64,000 bases of DNA from Draconibacterium halophilum (GTDB lineage: Bacteria > Bacteroidota > Bacteroidia > Bacteroidales > Prolixibacteraceae). The notes beneath the pieces are model-generated. The model was given only the letters and a program-made list of their open reading frames with translations, did no database searches and had not been told where the DNA came from. Location: the NCBI RefSeq assembly GCF_010448835.1, contig NZ_CP048409.1:3108001-3172000 (forward strand). Reading direction: 5' to 3'. Position numbers and translations under genes: made by a program. Each line of letters starts with the position of its first letter. Positions within the stretch are counted from its first letter, which is position 1. Of the stretch, positions 63,693 to 64,000 are shown one piece after another.

Positions 63693-64000
63693 ATGACAGA
63701 AAAAGACAAAATTTCTTTAACCCTGTTAAATGAAGAGCTGGTATATCTGGATAAATCGCTATACTCGCTAAAACTATCGTTAGAAAAAAGCCAGGGAATT
63801 GGCACAAAAAAAGAATATAGCTTTGAAGAAATGGAAACATTCGACTCCTTTACTTCAAAATTTGGCCGCACCTCTGATTTATATACACAGAAAGTATTAC
63901 GAACGATATGGATGCTGCTACACGAAGCCTTTCTTCCTTTTATTGACATGTTAAACAAAGCGGAAAAACTCAGCATTATTCACTCCGCGGATTCTTTGCT
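63693..64000 (+). CDS. HEPN-like partner protein, cut by window end
   Basis: The frame starts at ATG 63693 (MTEKDKISLTLLNEELVYLD) and is open for 102 residues to the window edge. It is helical and begins a typical 4-helix pattern (LYSLKLSLEKSQ, FDSFTSKFGRTSDLYTQKVL, RTIWMLLHEAFLPFIDMLNKAEKL). Its position right after the MNT gene suggests a HEPN toxin. The Rx4-6H motif that would confirm an active RNase has not been seen in the part present. A related non-HEPN partner is possible. Confidence 0.7.
   Translation, partial: MTEKDKISLTLLNEELVYLDKSLYSLKLSLEKSQGIGTKKEYSFEEMETFDSFTSKFGRTSDLYTQKVLRTIWMLLHEAFLPFIDMLNKAEKLSIIHSADSL

Overview
The window is a piece of a Bacteroidota chromosome, most likely a marine Marinilabiliales/Prolixibacteraceae-type bacterium. 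The signs are Bacteroidota -7 promoter boxes (TAnnTTTG), a type IX secretion C-terminal sorting domain, a UpxY/NusG-like antiterminator in front of an exopolysaccharide locus, and an ATP-dependent PEP carboxykinase. No rRNA, tRNA or CRISPR array was seen. The lineage is inferred from gene content, not from a marker gene.

Layout. (1) 1-6560, minus strand: part of a contractile injection system (phage-tail-like) operon, in transcription order DUF4255 protein, a 291-aa protein of unknown role, sheath, two tube proteins, a 54-aa DUF5908 protein, a LysM adaptor and a VgrG-type spike cut by the window edge. (2) 6841-14900: a relic of a dacB 3' end, a GNAT acetyltransferase, then a plus-strand run of three tail-collar paralogues, a Tat-type periplasmic binding protein and a 1496-aa repeat-rich T9SS-exported protein. 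(3) 15186-34592: housekeeping and metabolic genes (dacB, crcB, SDR, DUF190, a NifU-like/GGGtGRT pair, a C_GCAxxG_C_C protein, eno, pckA, xerD, aroQ, pyk, lolA-like, ftsK, arcC, argF). (4) 34.6-38.3 kb: repeat-rich DNA around a PAP2 phosphatase and upxY. (5) 38331-60349: a capsule/exopolysaccharide locus with wza- and wzz-like export genes, a sulfate-activation block (cysQ, DUF2061, cysC), an AT-rich variable core (DegT aminotransferase, Wzx, two sulfotransferases of which one is broken, ATP-grasp, epimerases, a Wzy-like polymerase, five glycosyltransferases) and a closing epimerase of higher GC. (6) 60.3-64 kb: a REP/RAYT area with an intact and a truncated RAYT, a 41-bp minisatellite, an unknown 228-aa protein, and a nucleotidyltransferase/HEPN-like pair cut by the window end.

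How it fits together. CysC makes PAPS, sulfotransferases would use it and CysQ would remove the PAP by-product, so the polysaccharide is probably sulfated. UpxY should allow read-through of the long operon. The least expected material is non-coding: four copies of a two-hairpin element with compensatory base changes between wza and wzz, a 208-222-bp structured repeat present twice, long TCTCANN(N) octamer arrays around arcC/argF and the polysaccharide locus, and a family of GTCA-hairpin-TCT repeats. Six reading frames are each interrupted by a single missing base in a short homopolymer across four genes, a pattern typical of base-calling errors; those genes may be intact in the cell.
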